The notes below the pieces were generated by a model. That model did not search any database, had not been told where the DNA came from, and worked only from the letters and a program-made list of their open reading frames with translations. Source: Nocardioidaceae bacterium (GTDB taxonomy: Bacteria; Actinomycetota; Actinomycetes; Propionibacteriales; Nocardioidaceae). From it: 64,000 bases of DNA. Both the position numbers and the translations under genes were made by a program. Positions within the stretch are counted from its first letter, which is position 1; each line of letters starts with the position of its first letter. Below, one piece after another: positions 26,532 to 35,893 of the stretch. Where the stretch lies: contig WQZX01000008.1 in assembly GCA_009780515.1 (NCBI GenBank), positions 1 to 64,000 on the forward strand. Reading direction: 5' to 3'.

Positions 26532-29500
26532 GTGAGCCAGGGATTGCCGGAGGGCCTCCACGAAGCGGTGATGACCCGCGCCCTCGAGGCACTGTTGTCG
26601 CGCGAGACGCACTTGGCGCAGTCACTCGGCAAGGTCGACGACGAAGATCAGACCCACGTGCTCGCGCGGCACGTGGCGGCAACGGCGCTCCACAGGCTCG
26701 AGGCGGTGCGCGACCCGGCCAAGCGTCTGGCGCTGGCCAACGAGATGCTCGCCTCCGTCGCGGGTGCGGGGGACCTCGTCCTCGATCCGGTGAGCCGACT
26801 GGAGTCGCTGACCCGGCCCGAAGGTCCCGGTGTGACGCCCCGCTACCGCGTGCGGCCGCGCACGCCGCTCAACGATGCCGCGCTGCTCACGAACGCCCAC
26901 GGCGAGCCGTCGTTGGCTGCCGAGCTTCGAGCTGAGCTCGACTCCGCCGACTCGGTGGACCTCGTCTGCGCATTCGTCATGTGGCACGGCCTCCGGCTCC
27001 TCGAGTCGCAGCTCACCACGGTCAAACACGCCGGCGTACCCCTCCGCGTCATCACGACGACGTACATCGGCGGCACCGAGCGGCGTGCCTTGGACCGGCT
27101 GGTCGAGGAGTTCGGCGCCGAGGTCAAGGTCCAGTACGACGCGGCACGCACCCGCCTCCACGCGAAGGCGTGGATCTTCCGCCGCAACACCGGCTACGAC
27201 ACGGCGTACGTCGGCTCGTCCAACCTCACCACGAGCGCGATGCTCGAGGGCGTCGAGTGGAACGTGCGGCTCAGCAACGCCGCGACACCGGCGCTGATGC
27301 AGAAGTTCCGCGCGACCTTCGACAGCTACTGGAACTCCACCGACTTCGAGCGGTACGACCCCTCCCGTGACCGCGACCGGCTCGACGACGCACTGGCCGA
27401 GGCGCGTGGCGGTCGCACTCACGACCGCGTGACGCTCTCACTCTCGGGTCTCGAGGTCCGGCCGTTCCCCTACCAACAGGAGATGCTCGACCAGATCGAG
27501 GTCGAGCGCGTCGTCCACGACCGCCACCGCAACCTGGTCGTCGCGGCCACGGGCACCGGCAAGACCGTCATCGCGGCGCTCGACTATCGCCGGCTCTGCG
27601 AGCAGGCGGGCGGCGAGCGGCCGCGGCTGCTCTTCGTCGCGCACCGCAAGGAGATCCTGCAGCAGTCGATGCGGACCTATCGAGAGGTGCTCGGCGACGC
27701 GAACCTCGGCGAGCTGTACGTCGGTGGCGCTCGCCCCGAGCGCTGGCGTCATGTCTTCGCGAGCGTCCAGTCGTTGACGTCGTACGACGTCGCGAACATC
27801 CCGCGTGATGCCTTCGACGTGATCGTCATCGACGAGTTCCACCACGCGGAGGCGCGCACTTACCGTCGGATCCTCGACCACTTCGAGCCGGGCGAGCTGC
27901 TGGGCCTGACCGCGACTCCCGAACGCGCTGACGGCAGCGACGTTCGAGGGTTCTTCGACGGACGCACCGCCGCGGAGCTCCGACTCTGGGACGCACTCGG
28001 CGCGGACCTCCTCTGTCCGTTCCACTACTTCGCCGTCGCCGACGGCACCGACCTGCAGTCGGTGACGTGGAGGCGCGGACGCTACGACGATGGGGAGCTG
28101 GAGCAGCTCTTCACCGGCAACGATGCGCGCGCCCGGATCGTCTTGACGAACCTGCGCGACAAGGTCTCCGACCTCCGCGCGATGAGGGCCTTGGGCTTCT
28201 GCGTCTCGGTCGCGCACGCCGACTACATGACCCGAGTGTTCAACGATGCGGGGATCCCCGCGAAGACGGTCAGCGGGTCGACGCCCCAAGGCGAGCGGGA
28301 GGGCGCGCTCCGCGACCTCCGCGAGGCGCGGGTCAACGTCCTGTTCACCGTGGACGTCTTCAACGAGGGGCTCGACGTTCCCGAGGTCGACACCTTGCTC
28401 ATGCTGCGCCCGACGGAGAGTTCCACGATCTTCATGCAGCAGCTCGGTCGCGGGCTGCGACGCACCCGGCACAAGGCGGTCCTGACCGTGCTCGACTTCG
28501 TCGGCCTGCATCGGGCCGAGTTCCGGTTCGCCGACCGCTACCGGGCTTTGACCGGACACAGCGGCCGGCGCCTCACAGAGCAGGCCGAGAAAGGGTTCCC
28601 GTTCCTGCCCTCCGGTTGCCAGATCGTTATGGACCAGCAGGCGCAGGCGTCCATCCTCGCGAACCTGCGCAGCCAGATCAGCACCCGCTGGGCCAAGATC
28701 GTCGCCGAGCTCAAGCGCGAGCCGACCGCGGACCTGCCCACGTTCCTGGATCGCAGCGGCCTCGAGCTGAGCCACATCCTGCGGCAGGGACAGTCGTCGT
28801 GGACGAAGCTTCAACGCGACGCGGGCCTCGTCACGCCGCTCGGCTCCGAGCGGGAGGACAAGCTGCTCAAGCGGGTCCGGGCGTTCGCGCACGTCGACGA
28901 CCCGCTGCGTGCCGGCGGGTACGAGAGGCTGCTGGCCAGCGACGGGCCGGCGTACGGCCGGCTTTCACCGATGGAGCAGAAGCTGGCCCGGATGCTCTTC
29001 TACTCGCTCTGGAGCGACGGCGGCGGCCATCCGTCGTACGCCGAGGGGCTGGCGACGTTGCGGTCCGAGCCGGCCGTGCGCAAGGAGATCGGCTCTGTCC
29101 TCGAGATCTCCTTCGACGCCGCTCGCCATGTCACCCGTCCCCTGTTGGGCGACCTCGGCGAGCTCCCGTTGCAGTTGCACGCTCGCTATCAACGCGAAGA
29201 GATCTTGGCCGCACTCGACTTCCCGCGGAAGCCGAACAGCTTCCGCGAGGGCGTCTGGTACTCCCCCGACCACAACGCCGACTGCTTCTGCATCACCCTG
29301 AAGAAGTCCGAGGCCGACTACTCGCCGACGACGATGTACGCCGACTACCCGATCAGCCCGACGCTGTTCCACTGGGAGTCGCAGTCGACGACCTCCGTCG
29401 GCTCACCGACCGGACAGCGCTATCTCGGCGGCAGCAGCACGGTGCTGCTCTTCGTGAGGCACGAGCAGAGGGACGACTTCGGCACCGCGCCCTACCTCTT

Positions 29501-29618
29501 CCTCGGGCCGGCGACGTATGTCAGCCACACGGGGGATCGGCCGATCGCCATCACCTGGCAGCTCAAGACCCCGATGCCGACCGACTTCTTCAACCTGACG
29601 TCCGCTATCGCGCCGTGA
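26532..29618 (+). CDS. PLD-nuclease / superfamily 2 helicase / DUF3427 fusion protein
   Basis: A 1028-residue protein starting at a GTG. Order of domains: helical N-terminus (1-100); PLD-like nuclease with H210-x-K212 and GSSN (228-231); SF2 helicase with Walker A ATGTGKT (339-345), DEFHH Walker B, a QLGRGLRR motif VI near 637; then a long C-terminal DUF3427-type region containing GVWYSPDHNADCFCITLKKSE and a hydrolase-like end. Such fusions occur in defence neighbourhoods, but also as lone chromosomal genes. It is likely to act on foreign or damaged DNA. Its 3' end marks the left flank of the Tn7-like element. Confidence 0.85.
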   Translation: MSQGLPEGLHEAVMTRALEALLSRETHLAQSLGKVDDEDQTHVLARHVAATALHRLEAVRDPAKRLALANEMLASVAGAGDLVLDPVSRLESLTRPEGPGVTPRYRVRPRTPLNDAALLTNAHGEPSLAAELRAELDSADSVDLVCAFVMWHGLRLLESQLTTVKHAGVPLRVITTTYIGGTERRALDRLVEEFGAEVKVQYDAARTRLHAKAWIFRRNTGYDTAYVGSSNLTTSAMLEGVEWNVRLSNAATPALMQKFRATFDSYWNSTDFERYDPSRDRDRLDDALAEARGGRTHDRVTLSLSGLEVRPFPYQQEMLDQIEVERVVHDRHRNLVVAATGTGKTVIAALDYRRLCEQAGGERPRLLFVAHRKEILQQSMRTYREVLGDANLGELYVGGARPERWRHVFASVQSLTSYDVANIPRDAFDVIVIDEFHHAEARTYRRILDHFEPGELLGLTATPERADGSDVRGFFDGRTAAELRLWDALGADLLCPFHYFAVADGTDLQSVTWRRGRYDDGELEQLFTGNDARARIVLTNLRDKVSDLRAMRALGFCVSVAHADYMTRVFNDAGIPAKTVSGSTPQGEREGALRDLREARVNVLFTVDVFNEGLDVPEVDTLLMLRPTESSTIFMQQLGRGLRRTRHKAVLTVLDFVGLHRAEFRFADRYRALTGHSGRRLTEQAEKGFPFLPSGCQIVMDQQAQASILANLRSQISTRWAKIVAELKREPTADLPTFLDRSGLELSHILRQGQSSWTKLQRDAGLVTPLGSEREDKLLKRVRAFAHVDDPLRAGGYERLLASDGPAYGRLSPMEQKLARMLFYSLWSDGGGHPSYAEGLATLRSEPAVRKEIGSVLEISFDAARHVTRPLLGDLGELPLQLHARYQREEILAALDFPRKPNSFREGVWYSPDHNADCFCITLKKSEADYSPTTMYADYPISPTLFHWESQSTTSVGSPTGQRYLGGSSTVLLFVRHEQRDDFGTAPYLFLGPATYVSHTGDRPIAITWQLKTPMPTDFFNLTSAIAP

Positions 29619-29620
29619 CT

Positions 29621-29673
29621 CGTTATCGGGGAGTCCTGCAGCCACCTGGTGACTGCAGGACTCCCCGATAACG
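29621..29673 (+). terminator. 21-bp perfect hairpin between the helicase gene and (ancestrally) nrdJ
   Basis: A perfect 21-bp stem (29621-29641 with 29653-29673) around an 11-base loop containing ACCTGGT. It begins 3 bp after the helicase stop. Before the transposon inserted, this hairpin would have separated the convergent helicase and nrdJ genes and may have served both. Confidence 0.7.
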
Positions 29674-29685
29674 CCGAGGGCGGAC

Positions 29686-29690
29686 TCAGC
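29686..29690. repeat. Left copy of the 5-bp target site duplication (TCAGC)
   Basis: TCAGC directly abuts the left TG terminus of the Tn7-like element. An identical TCAGC abuts its right CA terminus at 52223-52227. A 5-bp duplication is the hallmark of Tn7-family transposition. Confidence 0.88.
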
Positions 29691-29745
29691 TGCCGAATCT
29701 CGTTCGATTCTCGCCTCGATTCTCACGAGGTAAGAGACTGGCAAC
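29691..29745. repeat. Left end of the transposon: terminal repeat and putative transposase sites
   Basis: The terminal repeat TGCCGAATCTCGT is at 29691-29703. Two direct copies of TCGATTCTC follow (29704-29712 and 29716-29724). The second runs into TTCTCACGAG, the same core as the complement of right-end repeat 2, and TGGCAA occurs at 29739-29744. The sites are more degenerate and spaced out than in the right end, as in Tn7, whose left and right ends differ. Confidence 0.7.
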
Positions 29746-30037
29746 TACCGGGGGTATCGGGCCACTGTGCCGTGTGGCATGGGTTGGTGGAGTGGCTGGC
29801 TTGCACGAGGGTGGAGGTCACGAGCAACACGATGACGGCGGTGAAGGCGACGCCGTACAACTTCGAGGACCACTTGTAGTTGACCCATCGCCCGAACCGG
29901 TCTTTCGATTGGGCCTGTTCGGGTGTCGCGGTCCGCTGCGTTGGCGCTGACTGGTTGCCCGGATGACCGCATTCGAGGCATGGGGCAGCCATATCGGATG
30001 TTGAGCACCCACAGTCAGGACAAGAGGTCAGGTTCAT
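29723..30037 (-). CDS. Zinc-ribbon single-pass membrane protein
   Basis: A 104-residue protein. An N-terminal zinc ribbon (CPDCGCSTSDMAAPCLECG, residues 6-24) is followed by a polar linker and one hydrophobic helix (YGVAFTAVIVLLVTSTLVQ, about 61-79). Its stop codon lies inside the left end of the transposon, so it is the outermost cargo gene. Function unknown. Confidence 0.65.
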   Translation of the reverse strand: MNLTSCPDCGCSTSDMAAPCLECGHPGNQSAPTQRTATPEQAQSKDRFGRWVNYKWSSKLYGVAFTAVIVLLVTSTLVQASHSTNPCHTAQWPDTPGSCQSLTS

Positions 30038-30091
30038 GTGAGGGGTATCGGCTCGTTATGCCGTGTGCGCCTGCAGGGTCAGTCCGTGCAG

Positions 30092-30131
30092 GAGGGGCAC
30101 CAGCCGTCTGTCACTGCGGTTGGTGCCCCTC
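30092..30131. terminator. Hairpin between two cargo genes
   Basis: A 15-bp stem (30092-30106 with 30117-30131) with one G-T pair and a 10-base loop, followed by CTTGTTGTCC. It lies between two minus-strand cargo genes and probably terminates the one at 30295-30903. The rest of this 257-bp gap shows nothing else clear. Confidence 0.5.
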
Positions 30132-30294
30132 TTGTTGTCCGGTTCGCCTGCACACCGCGAGCCGGGCTGGTCTCGGGCCGTCTTCCACTGCGGTCCGGGA
30201 CCGGGTTACGGCGGGTGGTGCGCCTGCCTAGTGTGCACCGGGGTCCGTCGTGGGTGTCGACGATAGACGGGGTCGGGCGAAGAGTCGACGGTGT

Positions 30295-30903
30295 CTAGGT
30301 GGCTGGTGTTGGGGTGTCGGGGGTGGCGTTGAGGGCTGCCATGAGTTGGAGGGTGGTGGTCCAGCGTTGGGGGTCGGTTTGGCGGAGTGGTTCCCAGGTG
30401 GTGACGGCTTCGTTTGGGGTGATGTGGGCGAGGGCGTAGGCGAGGGCTTCGTCGGCGGGGAAGGTGGTGGCGAAGAGCCAGGTGACGAGGAAGACGCCTG
30501 CTGCGGAGTTGCCTCCGGGGGTCGGTAGGGCGGCGGCGTATTTCCATGCGGCTTCGAGGAACGCGTGGTACTCGGTGGGGGTGCGTTCGGCGTTGAGTAG
30601 GAGTCGGATGTATTCGACGGGCACGTTGTCGAAGAGCCAGGGTGTGCCGTCGATGGGTGTGACGCCGTGTTGGTCGAGGTCGAGGATGCGGTCGGTGACG
30701 GTGTCCATGAAGACGTTGAACCGGTTGGGGTGGGCGTCGACGACGTCGGTCCATTCGCGGATGCGTTGGTCGGTCATTCCGGCGTCGCGGAGGGCGATGG
30801 CTGCTTCTACCCGGTCCGGGTATTCAGGGTCGTTGGCACGGTGCCCGAGGACACGTCGCAGCCACTCCCAGTCTCCGGGGGCGAACTCTTCGACATCCGG
30901 CAT
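30295..30903 (-). CDS. Hypothetical helical cargo protein
   Basis: About 202 residues from the ATG at 30903; the longer frame upstream reads as non-coding. The N-terminal part is rich in short helices (DWEWLRRVLGHRAN, DRVEAAIALRDAGMTDQRIREWTDVVDAHPNRFN). The C-terminal half is moderately hydrophobic (SAAGVFLVTWLFATTFPADEALAYALAHI). I do not recognise it. It lies on the same strand as the Wadjet genes, separated from them by about 200 bp. Confidence 0.55.
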   Translation of the reverse strand: MPDVEEFAPGDWEWLRRVLGHRANDPEYPDRVEAAIALRDAGMTDQRIREWTDVVDAHPNRFNVFMDTVTDRILDLDQHGVTPIDGTPWLFDNVPVEYIRLLLNAERTPTEYHAFLEAAWKYAAALPTPGGNSAAGVFLVTWLFATTFPADEALAYALAHITPNEAVTTWEPLRQTDPQRWTTTLQLMAALNATPDTPTPAT

Positions 30904-31105
30904 GGCGTCGACCGTAGACGTGGGGTCCGACAGTGTTGGGTGCTGGCGATGGTGAAGGGTGCATCCACCGGCCCCACGTTGTGGTTCGCCCGCCGGTGGA
31001 CGCATTGCAGGCGTGCCTCGTCTTCTGTCTGGCCGACGCTAGGAGTGGTCGGCATGGCTAATTTCGCGGGAAGCACTGCCTTGAGGCTGGCTGGGGTTTG
31101 GCGAG

Positions 31106-31309
31106 TCAAGCGGTGTGGAGGCTGCTGTGTTCAATCCAGGCTGCGATGGCTTTCTCGGTGCGGCATCCGGCTGCTTTGGCTGCTTCCTCGGGGGTACGGG
31201 CGGCCTGATTCGCAATGGATTGGGCCCAGATGAGGGCGACGGTTTCTATGAGTTCGTCGCGAGTGTTGAAGGCAGTCCGGTGACGGGCTGCTTGTGGGTC
31301 TTCGAACAC
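31106..31309 (-). CDS. Small cargo protein downstream of jetD
   Basis: A 67-residue helical, mildly basic protein (DELIETVALIWAQSIANQAARTPEEAAKAAGCRTEKAIAAWIEHSS broken into two helices). It starts 1 bp after the jetD stop, so it is likely the last gene of the Wadjet transcript. No known Jet protein has this size; it may be an accessory or an unrelated small protein. Confidence 0.5.
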   Translation of the reverse strand: MFEDPQAARHRTAFNTRDELIETVALIWAQSIANQAARTPEEAAKAAGCRTEKAIAAWIEHSSLHTA

Positions 31310-31310
31310 G

Positions 31311-32480
31311 TCAGGCTCCTGTTGTGGCGAGGTTCAGTGCTGCGGATGCATCTTGGAGCGGGATGCGTTCTTGTTCGATGCGGCGGTGGCCGGTGTTGGC
31401 GGGGTCGAGGACGGTTTCGTAGACGGTGCGCTCAGCGTCAGTCAGGTGTAGGAGCGGTTTGGGGCTGCCGGGTTTGAGGGGGACGTTGTACTTGTCGGTG
31501 TTCGTGCCGTACGGCTCGTAAGCCTTGTAGGTGGCGGCGTCCATGAGGATGGACGTGACGGGGAGGCCGTCGGCTCGGTAGCCGTTGAGGATTTCGTATC
31601 CGTGAGCGTCGACATCGCCCCAGTAGAAGAGCCGGGGTGCCTCGGCGAGCCAGGGGAAGGCGGCTGCTGTCTTGCCGCCGAATCCGTCGCCTTCGACAGC
31701 GACGCCACCTGAGATGGGTGGGAAGTGGATGGCGGTGTCTTTGTTTTCGGAGATGAGGACGACGGTCGGCTGGTAGGCGGGCTTGAATGCGTCGCCGACG
31801 GTGGCGGAGTCGTGCCAGCGATGACCCGCTGCTCGATGGTCGGGGTCGAGATAGGTGAAGTGGATGCGGGCTGGGTGGCGCGGAAGGAGGCCAAGGGTGT
31901 CGAGTCCGGTGAGGGCGAGCACTCCGGCGGTGCGGGCTTGGAGCCACTTGGCGTGGACCCCTGGTAGCGGCACCTGTCGCGGGGTCACACCACTCGCAGC
32001 GCGCGTGGGGTCTTGGAGGTACCAGTCGGCGACCGTGAGCAGGAGGTCGAAGTCAATGTCGGTGTAGTCGTCGACGGCCCGGATGACAGCGGCGTGGTCA
32101 CAGGCCGGGAACCGTTGGCGGAGCACGTCGATGCGTTGTCGGGCTCGGGTGAGGCGGTCAGGCCACTCCCCCGCGACGAGTCGGGCCGCTTCGTCGATAT
32201 TTGAGATTTCGATGTGGGTCGGAAGGTCTTGGATGACCCAGACGCGGCGAGGCTTGTCGATGACGGCTAGTTCGTGGTCGTGTGCCCAGTCGCGCCACAT
32301 GTGGACGGAGGGCTGGTGTACGTCGGCCCACCGGGCTTGCAGGTCGTCTTGTGGGACGGCAGCGAGGCCGGTGGGGAACCTGTGGGGCCATGAATCGGTC
32401 GGTTCAGCACTGGTGACGTCGGTGACCCAGCGTGCCTTGAGCCGGTTTTGGACCGCCCGGATGAGTTCGGTTGGGGTCAT
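31311..32480 (-). CDS. jetD: JetD, Wadjet Toprim-like nuclease subunit
   Basis: A 389-residue DUF3322/DUF2220 protein. The N-terminal half is the DUF3322 arm; the C-terminal Toprim-like DUF2220 holds E245 (LISENKD), G265-rich EGDGFGG, and D289/D291 in YWGDVDAHGYEIL. In Wadjet the JetABC motor extrudes plasmid DNA and JetD cuts it. Its ATG overlaps the jetC stop (ATGA). All catalytic acidic residues expected of the family seem present. Confidence 0.92.
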   Translation of the reverse strand: MTPTELIRAVQNRLKARWVTDVTSAEPTDSWPHRFPTGLAAVPQDDLQARWADVHQPSVHMWRDWAHDHELAVIDKPRRVWVIQDLPTHIEISNIDEAARLVAGEWPDRLTRARQRIDVLRQRFPACDHAAVIRAVDDYTDIDFDLLLTVADWYLQDPTRAASGVTPRQVPLPGVHAKWLQARTAGVLALTGLDTLGLLPRHPARIHFTYLDPDHRAAGHRWHDSATVGDAFKPAYQPTVVLISENKDTAIHFPPISGGVAVEGDGFGGKTAAAFPWLAEAPRLFYWGDVDAHGYEILNGYRADGLPVTSILMDAATYKAYEPYGTNTDKYNVPLKPGSPKPLLHLTDAERTVYETVLDPANTGHRRIEQERIPLQDASAALNLATTGA

Positions 32481-35400
32481 GCGGTGGCCTCGCCGTCGCG
32501 TATGCGGGTGACGGCTTTGCGTGTGGTGGGCGGGATGGCGGCGACGGCTGACTTGCCGCTGGCCTGGTCTTTGTTCATGTAGAGGATGAGGTCGGCGTGT
32601 GGTTCAAGGGCAGTGAACTGGCCGTAGGGGGCTCCGATGATGAGTTGGAACCCGAGGCCCTTCCATGCGTCAACGGAGCGGCCTGCGAACTCGCTGTCGG
32701 CTTTCACGAATCCTTCGTCGAGGAAAACTGGCGCGAACCGGGGACGGACGTTCTCTTCGTCGCCCAACTGGAACCTCAATGCGGCACCGACGATGAACGC
32801 TACGAGTTCTTGTGACTCGCCACCGGACTTGCCGCCGAGGGACGTGTAGGTGAACCGGTCGACGCCGGTCTCGGGGTCGTAGGTTACGGCGGAGATTTCG
32901 ATGTGCTTGGTGACGTCGAGGAAGTAGTCGCGGTCCTTGCTGCCTCGATTGTTCTCCTTGCGGATGAGGCCCATGAATCGGCGGAGTCGTTTGAACCAGA
33001 CTTCCAGTTGCTCGTCGCTGAGTTCGCGGACGTTCGCACGGGCGAGGGTGTGGAGTTCCTTCTTGAACTTCACGATGTCGTCGCGTTGGAGTTCTCGCAG
33101 GTCGATGCGGAGCCGGTAGCGGTGTGCACCGAACGGGAGGGTCTGGAGGATGTTGTTGACGGGGTCGAGACGTTCGCGAATGTCACTGATGGCGAGGCTG
33201 TATGCGCCGGAGAGCAGCACGAGGTGCTTGCTGGACCATTCGGTGAGCCTGCGCTGCCAGTCCTGTCGCCGTTCGTGGAGGCCGGTTTCGATGAGGGTGT
33301 CGAGGATGCGCCGGAACGAGAGGTAGTTCTCGACCGACGAGGTGAGGTTGGGGTCCTCATAGTCCTTGAGGTAGCGGGTGAATGCGCCTTCGAGTTGGCG
33401 AGTCATGTCGGCAACCTTGGAACGGGCTTCGGCTCCTTGGTTGAGGAGGCGACTCTTCAACCGCTTGACGCCTTCGAGGATGCCGTCGAGTTCACCGACG
33501 GTGGCGACTTCGGCGTACTCACTGGTCAGGTAGGCAGATTGTTCGTCGGTGAGGAACACCTGTTGGGCGTTCTCGATGGCGAGGAGTCGGTCGTAGGTGC
33601 GGTCGCGGCGGAGGCCGATGGAGTCGCTCTCCTCGCTCAACCGCTTGACCTCTCGGTTGGCGTCGTGGAGTCGTCCCCCGGCGTCCTTGACTTCCTGTTC
33701 GAGGCGGTCGTGGAGGGTCTGGAGTTCCTTCAACGCGTCGTCGGCGTCCAGCACCTGCTGTCGCTGGGCTTGCAGGTTGGCGAGGTCGTTGCTGATGCCG
33801 GTGGCGTCGACGGACCGCCACAGGGTCGCGATGACGGTCTCGTGAGCGTTCTTGTCGTCGAACAGGGCCCGGTAGGCGTCCTCAGCGGCCTTGAGCCGGG
33901 GCGTGAGGGCGTTGAGTTCCGCTTCGATTTCGGCGAGCCGGACGTCGATTTCGTCGATGCGCTCCTTGCTGGAGAACCCGATGACGAACGGGGCTTTCAG
34001 GTCGCCGTGGGCTCCCTCTCGACCCCGGCGCGTCTGACCGTTGATGGTGACGCGGCGACCGTCACCAGCGAGGTCGCCCGCGTTCTCAACACACAACGCA
34101 TCGGTGTTGGCGGCGGTGACGCGCTCCTGCACCCATGCCGTGTACGGGGTGTTCTTGTACGCCAGTTTCCCGGACACGTAGCGGGGGTCGGTGGAGCGGT
34201 CGACGAACGGTTTGAGGTCGATGCCTTGGAAGTTGACGCGGTGGGAGATGCGTTCGCCGTCGATGCTGCGGGAGAGGTGGTCGAGGTGGTCGGCGTCGAC
34301 GAGCATGACCCGCGAGATGCCGAACAGGGTGGTCTCGATGGCTTTGCGCCACTGCTGGTGTTCGGCAGGCACGTCGAGAAGTTCACCGACGAACGGCAGG
34401 TCCTTTGGGTCCATGCCAGCGGCCCGAGCAATCTCCTTGCGGGCATCATTCAGTTTCGGGTCCATGCGACCTTCGCGGCCACCAGCGAGGTCGCGGCGTT
34501 CGTCGTTGAGGTTCTTCTTCTCGTCGAGCGGAGCGAACTGTTCCCGCAGGAGCGTGTTCTTCGCTTCGGTCGCGGCTCGTTCACGGTCGTCGAACCCTGA
34601 CAGCCACGCGCGTGACGCTTCTTGTGCTGTCGTGAAGTCGTCTTCGGTGTCGAGGGCGAGGTTGAGGCGGGCGGTTTGCCGGTCGAACCGGTCGCGGGCC
34701 TGCTCGGCGTCTTCGAGGTCTGTGGTCAGCCGGTTGATGTCGTCGTCGTATTGCCGAATCAGGGCGTGCGATTCGTTCTTGCCGAGGTCCTCGGTGACCT
34801 TGCGGAACTGCACTTCGAGGGTGTTCAGGTGCTCCTGTGCACCGGTCTTCTCCGCATCGGCGGTCCTGCGTGCAGCACGGTTGTTGTCGGCGGCGACCCC
34901 AAGGAGGTCGTCGGTCATGGTCAGTTCCCAGACCACGAGCGGCGTGTCGCCGGTCTGGGTGACCCCGAACGTGTCGATGAGGCGTTCGCTTTCCAACGCC
35001 GCCTCGCGAGCCTGATACCAGGCGGGTATGTCTTGAAGGATGTCGACCTTCTTCTGGTCGGTCTCCATCTCCTCATAGGTGGTCTCGTAACCGACGAAAC
35101 TCTCCACGGCTTCGTCGGCGCGCCCGTAGGTGACGGGCTTCTCCAGCACGAGTCGCTTGTAGAGGTCGTCGACGGTGGAGACCCGTTGCCCGCCCTGAAT
35201 GTTGGCAAGCAACTTCAACGCCTTGCCGCCGTCGCCCTGCGCTCCGATACCGAGCCGGGTGAAGAACGCTTGGGAGAACTGGCCGTACGTTTCGTGCATG
35301 CGCAGGTTCGGGAAGCGGCCTTCGACCTGCCGCTTGTCGAACTTGTCGGGGACGAACGGTTCCATGTCGAGCAGGTTCACGGTGCCGTCGATGGTGCACA

Positions 35401-35893
35401 TCTTGCGGGTCAGGTCGCTGTCCTTGGCCGCTGAGCGAGGCACGTAGAAGAGGCGGGCGACGGTGTACCGCTGCTGGTGGTCATCAACGAACGTGACAGC
35501 GAGCGCTCCCCACGTGTCACCGTCGCCCCCGCGCAGGACTTGGTCGGTCAGTTCACCGGACACGTCGCGTGCGGTGTCGGTCTTGCCGCGCAGGTAGGAG
35601 ACGAGGCTTCGCTGGTCGGCTCCTCGGACACGTCCGATGGTGGCGTCGTTTGAGGCCCCGTTGAACGCGGTTCCGGAGTCCATCATCAAGGCGATGTAGG
35701 CGTCCAGCAGGGTCGACTTCCCGGTGCCGGACGCACCGGAGAGGAGCGTCGTGGTGGGTGCGAATGTGATGGTGTGATGGTTGTCGAAGCCGCCCCAGTT
35801 GAGCAGTTGCAGCGACTCGACCCGCCACTGAGTGGTGCCCTCGCTCGCACCAGCGAGATAGAGCAGCGGCTCGTCACCGGCCTGGACGCTCAT
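32477..35893 (-). CDS. jetC: JetC, SMC/MukB-like ATPase of the Wadjet complex
   Basis: An 1138-residue SMC-like protein. Walker A GASGTGKST is at 53-61; long coiled-coil arms run about 330-450 and 640-880, with a hinge-like globular part between (GISRVMLVDADHLDHLS...). Near the C-terminus are the ABC signature LGGKSGGESQ and Walker B FLDEGF. It dimerises and drives DNA loop extrusion on circular plasmids. Length fits type I JetC. It overlaps jetB and jetD by 4 bp each. Confidence 0.93.
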   Translation of the reverse strand: MSVQAGDEPLLYLAGASEGTTQWRVESLQLLNWGGFDNHHTITFAPTTTLLSGASGTGKSTLLDAYIALMMDSGTAFNGASNDATIGRVRGADQRSLVSYLRGKTDTARDVSGELTDQVLRGGDGDTWGALAVTFVDDHQQRYTVARLFYVPRSAAKDSDLTRKMCTIDGTVNLLDMEPFVPDKFDKRQVEGRFPNLRMHETYGQFSQAFFTRLGIGAQGDGGKALKLLANIQGGQRVSTVDDLYKRLVLEKPVTYGRADEAVESFVGYETTYEEMETDQKKVDILQDIPAWYQAREAALESERLIDTFGVTQTGDTPLVVWELTMTDDLLGVAADNNRAARRTADAEKTGAQEHLNTLEVQFRKVTEDLGKNESHALIRQYDDDINRLTTDLEDAEQARDRFDRQTARLNLALDTEDDFTTAQEASRAWLSGFDDRERAATEAKNTLLREQFAPLDEKKNLNDERRDLAGGREGRMDPKLNDARKEIARAAGMDPKDLPFVGELLDVPAEHQQWRKAIETTLFGISRVMLVDADHLDHLSRSIDGERISHRVNFQGIDLKPFVDRSTDPRYVSGKLAYKNTPYTAWVQERVTAANTDALCVENAGDLAGDGRRVTINGQTRRGREGAHGDLKAPFVIGFSSKERIDEIDVRLAEIEAELNALTPRLKAAEDAYRALFDDKNAHETVIATLWRSVDATGISNDLANLQAQRQQVLDADDALKELQTLHDRLEQEVKDAGGRLHDANREVKRLSEESDSIGLRRDRTYDRLLAIENAQQVFLTDEQSAYLTSEYAEVATVGELDGILEGVKRLKSRLLNQGAEARSKVADMTRQLEGAFTRYLKDYEDPNLTSSVENYLSFRRILDTLIETGLHERRQDWQRRLTEWSSKHLVLLSGAYSLAISDIRERLDPVNNILQTLPFGAHRYRLRIDLRELQRDDIVKFKKELHTLARANVRELSDEQLEVWFKRLRRFMGLIRKENNRGSKDRDYFLDVTKHIEISAVTYDPETGVDRFTYTSLGGKSGGESQELVAFIVGAALRFQLGDEENVRPRFAPVFLDEGFVKADSEFAGRSVDAWKGLGFQLIIGAPYGQFTALEPHADLILYMNKDQASGKSAVAAIPPTTRKAVTRIRDGEATA

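Noticed and set aside
29686..29693. 8-bp direct repeat TCAGCTGC at both edges as the target duplication
   Set aside because: The last three bases (TGC) match by chance: on the left they belong to the TGCC terminal repeat, on the right to nrdJ. The paired TG...CA ends fix the duplication at 5 bp.
32903..34600. Plus-strand frame of 565 codons opposite jetC
   Set aside because: Val/Glu/Asp-rich shadow of the coiled-coil coding sequence; JetC motifs are on the minus strand.
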